Below, piece by piece: positions 8,094-16,892 of a DNA stretch of 51,242 nucleotides. The stretch lies in assembly GCA_964440935.1 (NCBI GenBank), contig CAYTTY010000029.1:1-51242 (forward strand), given 5' to 3'. The number at the start of each line of letters is the position of its first letter. Position 1 is the stretch's first letter. The translations under genes were made by a program, and so were the position numbers. This DNA comes from WJJR01 sp964440935 (lineage in GTDB: Bacteria > Zixibacteria > MSB-5A5 > WJJR01). The notes under the pieces are model-generated. The model was not told the origin of the DNA. It was given only the letters and a program-made list of their open reading frames with translations, and searched no databases.

Positions 8094-9125
8094 ATGAAGC
8101 GTATGCTCAACACACTCTATGTCACCACGCAGGGTGCGCGATTGTCGTGCGAGGGTGATAATATCCGCATCGAAGTCGAGCACGAACTGAAACTCCGTGT
8201 GCCGGTTCATACGCTCGACGGTGTCGTTTGCTTTGGCCGGGTGTTCTGCACACCGCCGCTGTTGGGGTTATGCGCACGACAGGGTGTACATGTATCGTTT
8301 CTCAGCGAGCATGGTCGTTTCCTGGCTCGCGTGCAAGGACCGGTATCGGGAAACGTCCTGCTGCGACGTGAGCAGTATCGTCGTGCCGACTGCCTTGAGT
8401 CGGCTGCGCAAATCGCATCAGTCATTGTCGCGGCAAAGGCGGCAAATGCGAGAACGGTTCTCCTGCGTATGGCGCGTGACTACCCGGATGCAACCGGAGT
8501 TGCTGATCTGCGCAAGGCGGGTGACTATCTCGCCCGGCTGGTGCAGCGCTTTCGACGGAAACCCGATTTGGATACGGCGCGCGGCTGGGAAGGCGAAGCG
8601 GCACACGTGTACTTCTCCGTGTTCGATCACCTGATCGTCTCACAGAAGGAGGATTTTCACTTCGGAGAACGCAACCGGCGGCCGCCGCTCGATAACATGA
8701 ATGCGTTGTTGTCGTTTTTGTACACCCTGCTGGCGCACGATGTCGTATCGGCTCTCGAGAGTGTCGGTCTCGATCCCGCCGTCGGGTTTCTCCATCGCGA
8801 TCGTCCTGGTCGGCCGGGACTGGCACTGGATCTTATGGAAGAGTTCCGCCCCGTGCTGGCCGACCGTGTCGCCCTATCCTTGGTCAATCGAAAGCAGGTG
8901 AACGGACGAGGATTCGTGAAAACTGAGAGCGGAGCCGTGACCATGGACGACAAGACCCGTAAGAAGGTCATTGTCACCTGGCAGAAACGCAAAGCCGATG
9001 AAATCACACATCCGTTCCTCGGGGAGAAAGTCCCAATCGGTCTCATTCCGTTTGCGCAGGCTCTATTATTGGCCCGATACCTTCGTGGAGCGCTGGATGC
9101 CTATCCGCCATTCTTCTGGAAATGA
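8094..9125 (+). CDS. cas1: Cas1, CRISPR integrase (type I-C)
   Basis: Cas1 with Cas2 integrates new spacers at the leader end. The frame opens at 8082, but the ATG at 8094 gives the family-typical N-terminus MKRMLNTLYVTTQGARLS and sits after a GAGGTGTGAG ribosome binding site; it begins 1 bp after the cas4 stop. The resulting 343 residues are a usual length. The metal-binding region shows GWEGEAAHVYFSVF (Glu), then FLHRDRPGRPGLALDLMEEF (His and Asp), as expected for an active integrase. Confidence 0.95.
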   Translation: MKRMLNTLYVTTQGARLSCEGDNIRIEVEHELKLRVPVHTLDGVVCFGRVFCTPPLLGLCARQGVHVSFLSEHGRFLARVQGPVSGNVLLRREQYRRADCLESAAQIASVIVAAKAANARTVLLRMARDYPDATGVADLRKAGDYLARLVQRFRRKPDLDTARGWEGEAAHVYFSVFDHLIVSQKEDFHFGERNRRPPLDNMNALLSFLYTLLAHDVVSALESVGLDPAVGFLHRDRPGRPGLALDLMEEFRPVLADRVALSLVNRKQVNGRGFVKTESGAVTMDDKTRKKVIVTWQKRKADEITHPFLGEKVPIGLIPFAQALLLARYLRGALDAYPPFFWK

Positions 9126-9178
9126 ATCGGCACCGTACATGGTGTCTGCCGAGAACGTATTGAGCGAGGATTTCTCGA

Positions 9179-9469
9179 ATGATGGTGTTAGTCACGTACG
9201 ACGTCAACACGTCAACGTCTGAGGGTCGCAAACGATTGCGACATGTTGCGAAGGCGTGTGTCAATCGCGGACAACGAGTCCAAAACTCTGTCTTCGAGTG
9301 TCTGGTCGAACCTGCGCAATGGACAGAGCTCAAACTCCGGCTTCTCGACCTCATCGATCGAGAAGAAGACAGCTTACGTTTCTATTTCATGGGTAGCAAT
9401 TGGAAGCGCCGCGTCGAACATGTCGGGGCTAAACCCAGCTACGATCCAGAGGGACCATTGATCGTGTAA
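9179..9469 (+). CDS. cas2: Cas2, structural partner of Cas1 in spacer integration
   Basis: A 96-residue ferredoxin-fold protein, the usual size. It starts MMVLVTYDVNTS with the conserved Asp of the first beta strand and contains QNSVFECLVEPAQW and SLRFYFMGSNW, typical of type I-C Cas2. Two consecutive ATGs (9179 and 9182) are possible starts. It is the last cas gene, separated from cas1 by 53 bp and from the first CRISPR repeat by 185 bp. Confidence 0.95.
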   Translation: MMVLVTYDVNTSTSEGRKRLRHVAKACVNRGQRVQNSVFECLVEPAQWTELKLRLLDLIDREEDSLRFYFMGSNWKRRVEHVGAKPSYDPEGPLIV

Positions 9470-9654
9470 CAGCCCGCGCGGACCCCTGCCAAACATGGTT
9501 TTAGGCACAGGTTCGCGGGAACAAGTGTCCGTTGATTTTCAATGACATACCAACCAACAACTGTTATCGGGACGAGACCGAAGTGTCGTTTCGCAAGGAG
9601 GTTCGCGGAAACACTCGTGTAAGCAGTGACGTATTCTTAAGTTATAGTGCCACG
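9470..9654 (+). promoter_or_regulatory. CRISPR leader
   Basis: A non-coding 185-bp stretch between cas2 and the first repeat. Its side is fixed by the array: repeats end in ATTGAAAC toward the right and the degenerate repeat is at the far end. It carries two similar direct repeats, one from 9510 (GGTTCGCGGGAACAAGTGT) and one from 9600 (GGTTCGCGGAAACACTCGTG). TATAGT at 9643-9648 could be a -10 but has no good -35. Promoter position is uncertain. Confidence 0.7.
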
Positions 9655-11621
9655 GTCGCCCCCTTCACGGGGGCGTGGATTGAAACTTGTTGACCAATCT
9701 GTTTTTGGTCGGCCTTTTTGGTCGCCCCCTTCACGGGGGCGTGGATTGAAACTATGTGGGGGGTGGTTTTGTCACGACCCAATCAAGTCGCCCCCTTCAC
9801 GGGGGCGTGGATTGAAACGCAATCAATAGGGTGTCTACGTTGTTACACAAGAGTCGCCCCCTTCACGGGGGCGTGGATTGAAACCGAACAAATGGAAACA
9901 TGACGGAGATTTTCGCAAAAGTCGCCCCCTTCACGGGGGCGTGGATTGAAACATTCTCTGCGTCATATCGTGTAACTCCCTTCATCTCGTCGCCCCCTTC
10001 ACGGGGGCGTGGATTGAAACGAGAGAAAAGCGATAGCAGTGGAATGAGCATCGATGTCGCCCCCTTCACGGGGGCGTGGATTGAAACTCCATCGTCGTAC
10101 GAATAGCTGGATCGGTAACCGTCGCCCCCTTCACGGGGGCGTGGATTGAAACAAGGTGACACATTGAAAATACTCGCATCATCAGGTCGCCCCCTTCACG
10201 GGGGCGTGGATTGAAACGCAATCAATAGGGTGTCTACGTTGTTACACAAGAAGTCGCCCCCTTCACGGGGGCGTGGATTGAAACAATCGTGTATGTGGCC
10301 TGCGTATCTGTGTTGAGGTCGCCCCCTTCACGGGGGCGTGGATTGAAACAATCGTGTATGTGGCCTGCGTATNNNNNNNNNNNNNNNNNNNNNNNNNNNN
10401 NNNNNNNNNNNNNNNNNNNNNNNNNNNNNNNNNNNNNNNNNNNNNNNNNNNNNNNNNNNNNNNNNNNNNNNNTGGCCTGCGTATCTGTGTTGAGGTCGCC
10501 CCCTTCACGGGGGCGTGGATTGAAACACAAAAAGACGTGAAATGAATATCGGTACACAGGTCGCCCCCTTCACGGGGGCGTGGATTGAAACTCGCCGGCG
10601 CTCCACGTTTGGTTGTTGTGTCTGGTCGCCCCCTTCACGGGGGCGTGGATTGAAACTATCCTTTCCTCGCCTTACCGCCAGTGTGGTTTGTCGCCCCCTT
10701 CACGGGGGCGTGGATTGAAACGGAATCGCCGCTATCCCGATCCTCAAGACCTGAGTCGCCCCCTTCACGGGGGCGTGGATTGAAACATTCCAGCCGGCCA
10801 CGCGCCTGGTGATCCGCGCCGTCGCCCCCTTCACGGGGGCGTGGATTGAAACGTGTCATTGCGTGCTCCCTTCACGGGGGCGTGGATTGAAACGGGGTAA
10901 ATTTAGCGCGATGTGCCACAACGACTGCGTCGCCCCCTTCACGGGGGCGTGGATTGAAACTTTTGTGGGGAGTCACAAAATAACCGTTGACAAAGTCGCC
11001 CCCTTCACGGGGGCGTGGATTGAAACGCCATGGGGCACCCTGACAGTAATCCACGGTCGCGTCGCCCCCTTCACGGGGGCGTGGATTGAAACATTATCAT
11101 GCCGATGTTGAGAGTAGGACACACAAGTCGCCCCCTTCACGGGGGCGTGGATTGAAACGACGATAGGTGATTGAACCATATAGACTTGTAGGTGTCGCCC
11201 CCTTCACGGGGGCGTGGATTGAAACCCAATTGGTGTACCGGCCGACTGATTGCCGACTGGGGTCGCCCCCTTCACGGGGGCGTGGATTGAAACCCAACAT
11301 CCGCGACCGAGCAACGGCGTGTATCCGTCGCCCCCTTCACGGGGGCGTGGATTGAAACAGATTGACGCAACGTCCCAGCCGCTGGTTTCGGGTCGCCCCC
11401 TTCACGGGGGCGTGGATTGAAACATCTCTCCAGCCATGTGTATCTCGATAGGATCAAGTCGCCCCCTTCACGGGGGCGTGGATTGAAACTTAATCTCAAT
11501 CAGTCTCCTTAGTGGCTGGCCAAGTCGCCCCCTTCACGGGGGCGTGGATTGAAACATCACCTACCTCTGTGCGACAATCGCCCAGGACGGCGTCGCCCCC
11601 TCCACGGGGGGGGATTGAAAC
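9655..11621 (+). CRISPR. Type I-C CRISPR array, about 29 visible repeats
   Basis: The 32-bp repeat starts GTCGCCCCCTTCACGG and ends GGGCGTGGATTGAAAC. CGCCCCC/GGGGGCG can form a hairpin and TGGATTGAAAC would be the 5' handle after Cas5c cleavage. I count 27 full repeats, one truncated repeat (about 10865-10893) and one degenerate 30-bp terminal repeat (11592-11621). Spacers are 33-36 bp. Repeats start at 9655, 9721, 9787, 9853, 9921, 9989, 10056, 10121, 10186, 10253, 10318, then after the N gap at 10495, 10560, 10625, 10690, 10755, 10821, (10865), 10929, 10995, 11061, 11127, 11194, 11262, 11327, 11392, 11458, 11524 and 11592. Two spacers occur more than once. Transcription runs left to right. 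Confidence 0.97.
10373..10472. other. Assembly gap of 100 N inside the array
   Basis: Exactly 100 N, a conventional placeholder. The bases on both sides belong to the same spacer: the left flank ends TGGCCTGCGTAT and the right flank begins TGGCCTGCGTAT. The real sequence here could be zero, one or several repeat-spacer units that the assembler could not resolve. Confidence 0.95.
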
Positions 11622-11780
11622 CCCCATATGATGCCCGAAGAAGTCCCTGTCCGGCCGTAGACATGAGGGATGACCCTGGCTATGGTGGATCGAGGTTGCT
11701 CGTCGTCGATGGTGTGAGTCCGACGATCGTGTATGTGATCAGTCGTTGCATGTTCATGGGAGATGGGTGAGAAACGTCTT

Positions 11781-12410
11781 ATGAACTCCAAACAGTCTTG
11801 GCGGGGACAAATCATCTCCATCCAGCCCCGCATTCGATTGATGCGCAGTTTCGATGAGCGGTCGCACAGTTATCTGGGATATGTGCTCCGACTCCGGGGG
11901 ACGATTGACGGTGAGCAACGGGAATTTACCGTTGCGATCGGCAAATCTGCTCACGCCAAGCACCAATTTCAAATCGGCGATCAGGTGTCAGGCGAAGCTG
12001 TCCCCGTAGCCGACCCCCGTTTGGAGACGGCGGAGTTCTACAAGGCGAGCCGCCTACGAGTCGTTGCGAAAGTGACTGAGGCAAGTGGTCAGCCACCACC
12101 CTATTTGGGTATCCCATCACCGTTGGAGGAATACAGAGCACGAGGACATCGCAGGCTGGCCGCGAGAACCTATTCCGCTAAATGCAGCTGTTGTATCTGG
12201 GGCTGTGACATGCCAGTCGAGATGATCATCGACCAGTGGAATCCGTCGGTCGTGCGCTATCGTCGCGAGACCTTCTGCTATGGCCCAAAAAGCTGCCCAT
12301 TCTACGCCGCTGGTCCGACGCGTAAGGTCCTTGGCCGCAAGGGGATGACGTGGGAGGAAGAAGACTGGGTCGACGACGAAGCGACGGCGCACCGTGGGCC
12401 GGATGACTGA
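11781..12410 (+). CDS. Uncharacterised Cys-rich protein downstream of the CRISPR array
   Basis: No function recognised. The protein has two parts. Residues 1-95 are beta-rich and could be OB-fold-like (it contains RSFDERSHSYLGYVL, FTVAIGKSAHAKHQFQIGD and EFYKASRLRVV). The C-terminal part has a Cys cluster CSCCIWGC followed by FCYGPKSCPFY, suggesting a zinc or metal site, and ends with an acidic tail containing EEEDWVDDEATAHRG. The strongly patterned sequence looks conserved, and I believe similar hypothetical proteins occur in distant bacteria and archaea, but I cannot search. The ATG at 11781 follows GGTGAG with suitable spacing and was preferred; an in-frame ATG at 11763 is the alternative. 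The gene is 160 bp after the last repeat and is not part of the cas operon. Confidence 0.7.
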   Translation: MNSKQSWRGQIISIQPRIRLMRSFDERSHSYLGYVLRLRGTIDGEQREFTVAIGKSAHAKHQFQIGDQVSGEAVPVADPRLETAEFYKASRLRVVAKVTEASGQPPPYLGIPSPLEEYRARGHRRLAARTYSAKCSCCIWGCDMPVEMIIDQWNPSVVRYRRETFCYGPKSCPFYAAGPTRKVLGRKGMTWEEEDWVDDEATAHRGPDD

Positions 12411-12458
12411 CGCTGCAATTCCGAAGAGAGTTTCACGCGCCCCGCCTCCCAAGTCACT

Positions 12459-12493
12459 TAAGAAAGTGGCGGTCCGTGCTGCTGGACCGCCAC
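12459..12493 (-). terminator. Hairpin terminator of the secreted-protein operon
   Basis: GTGGCGGTCC (12466-12475) and GGACCGCCAC (12484-12493) form a perfect 10-bp stem with an 8-base loop. On the minus strand the stem is followed by TTTCTTAA, so it suits termination of the minus-strand gene ending at 12522. It might also stop the plus-strand gene ending at 12410, although no T run follows on that side. Confidence 0.65.
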
Positions 12494-12521
12494 AGATTTC
12501 AATCGCGAGAGCCGAAAGACC

Positions 12522-13124
12522 TCATTTCCGGGAGTACTTGATGTCGAGCCTGGCGTGAGCTCCGCCATAGGTCCCTGTACGAACCCACTGGAATTTCGAT
12601 TTGCCTTCAGTAGCTGTCCGCACCACAACACCACGGTTCTCGATGACACCCCGCTGCCATAGATCAATGATTGGGGTTATGTCCAGACGGACTTCACCAT
12701 TTTCTACGTCAGAACTTAACGGAGTGAGAGTTACATATTCCATTTCCATCCCAGCGTCCTTCTTCGTCCAGTCGAAATCCTCCGAAATCGCGCTCACTGA
12801 GGCTTCATTTGTTACAGGTGCAACCACAAGAATAAGTGGGTCTGTAGTATCAAAGACCGTCGACACGGTCATGACCAGTTCAGCAACATCAACTCTGAAC
12901 GAATCCAGTGCTTGAGGCAGGTTCATCTCGACAATCCCGCGATGCCGCTTCTCATCCTGTGGATTCACCATAAGCGAGGTAGATGTCAGATGCAGTGACA
13001 TTTCACCCACGGCAGCGTCGGAACGTAACTGCTGGTCCTGTGCCGATGAGGAAGAACAAATCGAAGTAAGGACCCAACAGACAACCAGTCCGACTATGTG
13101 TGTTGAAGAAAGAGCCCGAGTCAT
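12522..13124 (-). CDS. Secreted DNRLRE-like domain protein
   Basis: A 200-residue protein with a signal peptide (hydrophobic residues about 10-24, likely cleavage near SSSAQ). The mature part has the character of DNRLRE/CBM96-type beta-sandwich domains: FRVDVAELVMTV, a central beta-rich part, then LDITPIIDLWQRGVIENRGV and a final ARLDIKY strand. Such domains are extracellular and often accompany carbohydrate-active or surface proteins; no catalytic residues are evident. It lies 9 bp after the 1247-residue gene upstream and is probably the last gene of a three-gene operon, followed by a hairpin terminator. It lacks the C-terminal sorting-type tail of its two operon partners. Confidence 0.65.
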   Translation of the reverse strand: MTRALSSTHIVGLVVCWVLTSICSSSSAQDQQLRSDAAVGEMSLHLTSTSLMVNPQDEKRHRGIVEMNLPQALDSFRVDVAELVMTVSTVFDTTDPLILVVAPVTNEASVSAISEDFDWTKKDAGMEMEYVTLTPLSSDVENGEVRLDITPIIDLWQRGVIENRGVVVRTATEGKSKFQWVRTGTYGGAHARLDIKYSRK

Positions 13125-13133
13125 TGCGTCCTC

Positions 13134-16100
13134 CTATTTGAGCAAAACCATCTGTTTTGTCATCTTCTTATTCTGCGTAGCTATCCGGTAGAAGTACACC
13201 CCACTGGAGACGGCTTGACCTGACCTGTTTCGTCCATCCCATTGGAGATGGTGCTCTCCAGCTTCTTGATCTCCATCCCAAAGTGTGGCAACACGTTGTC
13301 CCAGTATATTATAGACCTCAATGACGACCTTCTGTGGAGTCGGCAATCGGTAGTGGATGGTAATCGACGCATTGAACGGATTTGGGTATGCGTCACCTAA
13401 GACAAGTTCACCCACGCCAGCCGGCCCATTTGAGACTGAAAAGATCGCAACCTTTAGAGGATTTCCCCCACTCCAGGGACTGAGGGGAAGTGGAAAACTG
13501 GCAATAACTGGGCCGTAGAACAGCGGTCCACCACTTGATCCGTACCAATAGTTTCCGACCGCATCCACGGGAATGCTACTAGTGGCAGAAGTGTCATTGT
13601 AAACGGCATAGACATTGCACTTAGGTGAACAACTATAAATTGCATTGTAGCCGTACTCACTTCCAGTTCCAAGATCAAGCCGAGCCACATCATTCACCCA
13701 GACACTGTAACCCTGACCACCCTCATCCATCCATGCATGCAGTGACATTTCCCGGACTTTTGCGTACTGGGTATCACTAGCTAAACCAAGGCAGTAGAGA
13801 CCGTAAAGCGGAGGCTGGATGAGTGACAGGGATTCCGGAGCTGCCGTATTCCCCTTGAGCAGGATTCGTGTACTCCAGTTTATGATACCATACGAGGGCA
13901 CTTGGTCGCCAAATGGAGTTATACTGGATCCCCATACAGCATTCATGTAGGCTTGAATCGGATCACCACAGTTGATAAAGCCATAGGCCGTTTGATTTGA
14001 TTCTCCATTACCCGACTCGATGAGGTAGACGTTGTTCTTTAGAAGAGTGTCTGCCTCCCAATGGTAGGTTGGATCGTAGTCGCCATTCCGCAATCCTGCC
14101 AGATATACGCCATAGCCATTGGTGTATTCGAGATTCTCGAATCGGCAGTTCCACACCTTTCCACGACATGGTTTGGCTTCCCAGGCACCTGCAAAGTAGA
14201 CGCCGTACTTTCCGGAACCAGTGAACGTGCATCCATCGAGTGTGGCAATACCCTCTGCAATCTGAGCACCGTAGTAGCCCCAATTCTTGATCCACGTATC
14301 CAGTATTGCGACATGCGTGTTTTCATGGCAATCGACATAAACACCAGATACTTGTGATTCTTCAATAGAGCTTTGATTGATGGAGGCGGTTGAGTTTCCT
14401 GAAGTGTCCATAATCGACACGCCCCGATATACGTATTTAAGCCCCGTCTGATTCAAATCTAAGTCACCGCTATAATGGCGGATCCCATACCAATCGCCAG
14501 CGACTGGCGTACCAGCTGAAGACACAAAGAACACTGAGTCAGCAGAGGTCCCATACGTCCTGAAATCGTCATACACATCAATTGAGTAGCTGCCACCCGA
14601 TTCCAGACGAATTTCCGCCGGACCCTGGATTGTCAACGGTGATCCGCTCGCCACATCAAAGTTCCCCATCACCGGGATGGTACCCGTCCAGGTCGATGGA
14701 TATGATGCACTCGACCCCGACACCGATGAGTATCCGGCAGACTCTATTTTAAACAGACTCGCTTCCCCAGGCTCAAGGTATGTTGTGAATGGAATCTCAC
14801 CGGAAGAAAAACTCCCAGTCAATACAGTGTCTTCAGTATACATGTCTGTGATCTTGTACAAGCCAGATGTACCATCGATCCAAGCGCGTACCGTTTGACC
14901 TTCGTCGGAAAGTGCGCGCCGGTTTAATAGCATGAAGTACTCAGAGCCACTGTGTGTGAAGAATGCGGCCTCAACGAAGGGACGTTTACCTAGCGGTTCA
15001 AAGGTAAGGCTCTCCAGAGAGTCAAGCGAGACGTTCGGTCTTGATGCCACTGAGGGAATACTGTCAGAGTCGACCGAAGCAATCCAGGTGCAGTAATCGA
15101 AAACGTCCGATAGCGCATCAACCCAGTGATTAAAATCACTCGCAACATACCATTTTGGAGTTCTATACCAGGAGTTTCGGCAACTATCGTTTAAGAGTGA
15201 ATCAAAGTCAACGAGGCCACTGGCGTTTCTTGGTTCGTAGGAGTAGCAATCACACTGACTGCAAATGTCCGTCGCGCTTTCATCGACTAGGGACGCTAAC
15301 CCGTCAGGGCGCGGGCCAGTGTTTCCGACAGTGTCCCCTATTGGGCATGCCGTGCCAGAGTAGAAGTTATATGCAACGCCGTCAGCGTTGACGCACATGA
15401 TCAAGTTTAGCAGACACTTAAGCTCATTCGGGGAGATCTCACGAAGATTGGGCACGTACTTACCAACCGAACTGTTCCAGTAGATCCATGCGCCGGTTTG
15501 CACCTTTGGAATCAATGGCAGGCCGGCTCGCTCAAGCAGCTGTTTGTTGTACAAAAGACGATTCCGAATTTTATCATATTGCCATTGTACGTTGGTACTA
15601 TCCCAGTCGCCATCGCTAGCGGAGTCTGTATAGCAAGGGCAACTGTACGTTTGTATAGTAATGTGATTCGGATCAAAGTAGTCTACCATGCCTTGCCACT
15701 TTAGAGTATCGTTGGCGCCTGAGTGTCCTTGGAGGATCAGATCCAGGTTCGAATTGTAATGACCGGTCGTCATTCTGACATCTGGCCACGAACCGACCCC
15801 TGCATCATCAAGTATGTCCTGCGCCTTTCTAAATGTGAACATTGATGCTCCCCAAATCTCGTCAGTGGAGTATAGATCAGTTAGCACAGACGCGGGTGAG
15901 AGTGACGCATAGTACGCTTGAATTGAATCAATGAACATGCTTTGTGGCGTTGTCCACAGAAGTCCAGGGACCCCATGGGATTTCAGTTGAACCTCCTTTA
16001 CGAACAAATCACGATTACCGGGCCAATAGAGCTTGAGGTGGTACCGCTCAAGACAGTACTTGCCTCCTTCGATAGTTAGTGGAACAACGATGGAATCGAA

Positions 16101-16877
16101 CTGGGGTGATTGATCATTGAACTCAAAGGTGAAATCTGATACGAACAACGGCTTGTAAATCGTAGTGTCGCTTGGACAGATAGGGCTGTCACCTCGATTC
16201 TGAAATATCTCAATGATTGCCAATGTGTCAGTAGTATAGCTTGTGTCAGCGATTGAAAGATAGAAGCACGCGTCAACTTGTACTGGAGCAAGACTAGCGT
16301 CCTTATACAAGGGCGTTCCGAGATAGTTTGATGCTGTGTAGTGCACAAAGTCGGTTAGGCCATAACCGGTGGAATCTATACCTGCTTCGAGTGTCCAGTA
16401 CGCACCATGCAAAGCCCCCCGACGACTCGAGGGATCCCATGTGTATTGGGCGGACATTCCTGGACTCGCAGCCTCATAATTGGGGTAGAAGCCATAGTCT
16501 ATTAGTGTCTCAAAGTAGTGCGGGGATGTGTCGAGTACACGAATGAAGTTTTGTTTGTACGCGTTGGTGCCTTTTCCAGGGCCGTGCCATTGGAGTTGAC
16601 TGTTCATTGCGATCATTTTTAGGCCGTACTGACTCGCCAATGCCGTCGAACTGTCATCCACGTGTCCCTGTACATACTTCGCTCCCATTTGAGAGATGTA
16701 GTCGAAGGCCAAGTCCAGGTCTTCGGCACTGGAATTCAGCGTGTAAGAATCGCGCATTGCTATGACCTTAAAGTCCCCAGCGTAAGAACTCGTGGCCGCA
16801 AGACTTGGGACGACCACACTTAGCAGAAGGACTGTCAGCGCCTTCGTTGCACGGACCACACTTGTTGACTGTGACAT
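13134..16877 (-). CDS. Large secreted protein with beta-helix region and FlgD-Ig/type IX-like C-terminal tail
   Basis: 1247 residues. The signal peptide is at 1-33 (LTVLLLSVVVPSLAATSSYA). Residues about 35-690 resemble a TIM-barrel-like glycoside-hydrolase architecture, by visible pattern only (MGAKYVQGHVDDSS, WQGMVDYFDPNHITIQTY); I cannot assign a family or catalytic acids. Residues about 730-1130 look like a right-handed parallel beta-helix with repeated short strands and Gly/Asn turns (GCTFTGSGKYGVYFAG, NCRFENLEYTNGYGVYLAG). The C-terminal 85 residues are a sorting/FlgD-Ig module (LGDAYPNPFNASITIHY ... YNILGQRVATLWDG ... SSGVYFYRIAT). The ATG has a strong Shine-Dalgarno (CAAGGAGGTAGGG). 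It follows the FG-GAP gene by 15 bp. Likely an extracellular polysaccharide-acting or adhesive protein (inference). Confidence 0.75.
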   Translation of the reverse strand: MSQSTSVVRATKALTVLLLSVVVPSLAATSSYAGDFKVIAMRDSYTLNSSAEDLDLAFDYISQMGAKYVQGHVDDSSTALASQYGLKMIAMNSQLQWHGPGKGTNAYKQNFIRVLDTSPHYFETLIDYGFYPNYEAASPGMSAQYTWDPSSRRGALHGAYWTLEAGIDSTGYGLTDFVHYTASNYLGTPLYKDASLAPVQVDACFYLSIADTSYTTDTLAIIEIFQNRGDSPICPSDTTIYKPLFVSDFTFEFNDQSPQFDSIVVPLTIEGGKYCLERYHLKLYWPGNRDLFVKEVQLKSHGVPGLLWTTPQSMFIDSIQAYYASLSPASVLTDLYSTDEIWGASMFTFRKAQDILDDAGVGSWPDVRMTTGHYNSNLDLILQGHSGANDTLKWQGMVDYFDPNHITIQTYSCPCYTDSASDGDWDSTNVQWQYDKIRNRLLYNKQLLERAGLPLIPKVQTGAWIYWNSSVGKYVPNLREISPNELKCLLNLIMCVNADGVAYNFYSGTACPIGDTVGNTGPRPDGLASLVDESATDICSQCDCYSYEPRNASGLVDFDSLLNDSCRNSWYRTPKWYVASDFNHWVDALSDVFDYCTWIASVDSDSIPSVASRPNVSLDSLESLTFEPLGKRPFVEAAFFTHSGSEYFMLLNRRALSDEGQTVRAWIDGTSGLYKITDMYTEDTVLTGSFSSGEIPFTTYLEPGEASLFKIESAGYSSVSGSSASYPSTWTGTIPVMGNFDVASGSPLTIQGPAEIRLESGGSYSIDVYDDFRTYGTSADSVFFVSSAGTPVAGDWYGIRHYSGDLDLNQTGLKYVYRGVSIMDTSGNSTASINQSSIEESQVSGVYVDCHENTHVAILDTWIKNWGYYGAQIAEGIATLDGCTFTGSGKYGVYFAGAWEAKPCRGKVWNCRFENLEYTNGYGVYLAGLRNGDYDPTYHWEADTLLKNNVYLIESGNGESNQTAYGFINCGDPIQAYMNAVWGSSITPFGDQVPSYGIINWSTRILLKGNTAAPESLSLIQPPLYGLYCLGLASDTQYAKVREMSLHAWMDEGGQGYSVWVNDVARLDLGTGSEYGYNAIYSCSPKCNVYAVYNDTSATSSIPVDAVGNYWYGSSGGPLFYGPVIASFPLPLSPWSGGNPLKVAIFSVSNGPAGVGELVLGDAYPNPFNASITIHYRLPTPQKVVIEVYNILGQRVATLWDGDQEAGEHHLQWDGRNRSGQAVSSGVYFYRIATQNKKMTKQMVLLK

Positions 16878-16892
16878 CCCTACCTCCTTGAT

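Noticed and set aside
9647..11499. Open frames on both strands within the array (SPPSRGRGLK- and FNPRPREGGD-like peptides)
   Set aside because: They are translations of the CRISPR repeat, not genes.
11725..11736. ATCGTGTATGTG after the array also starts the duplicated spacer at 10285
   Set aside because: Only 12 bases match and the rest differs, so chance is enough; not evidence of self-targeting.
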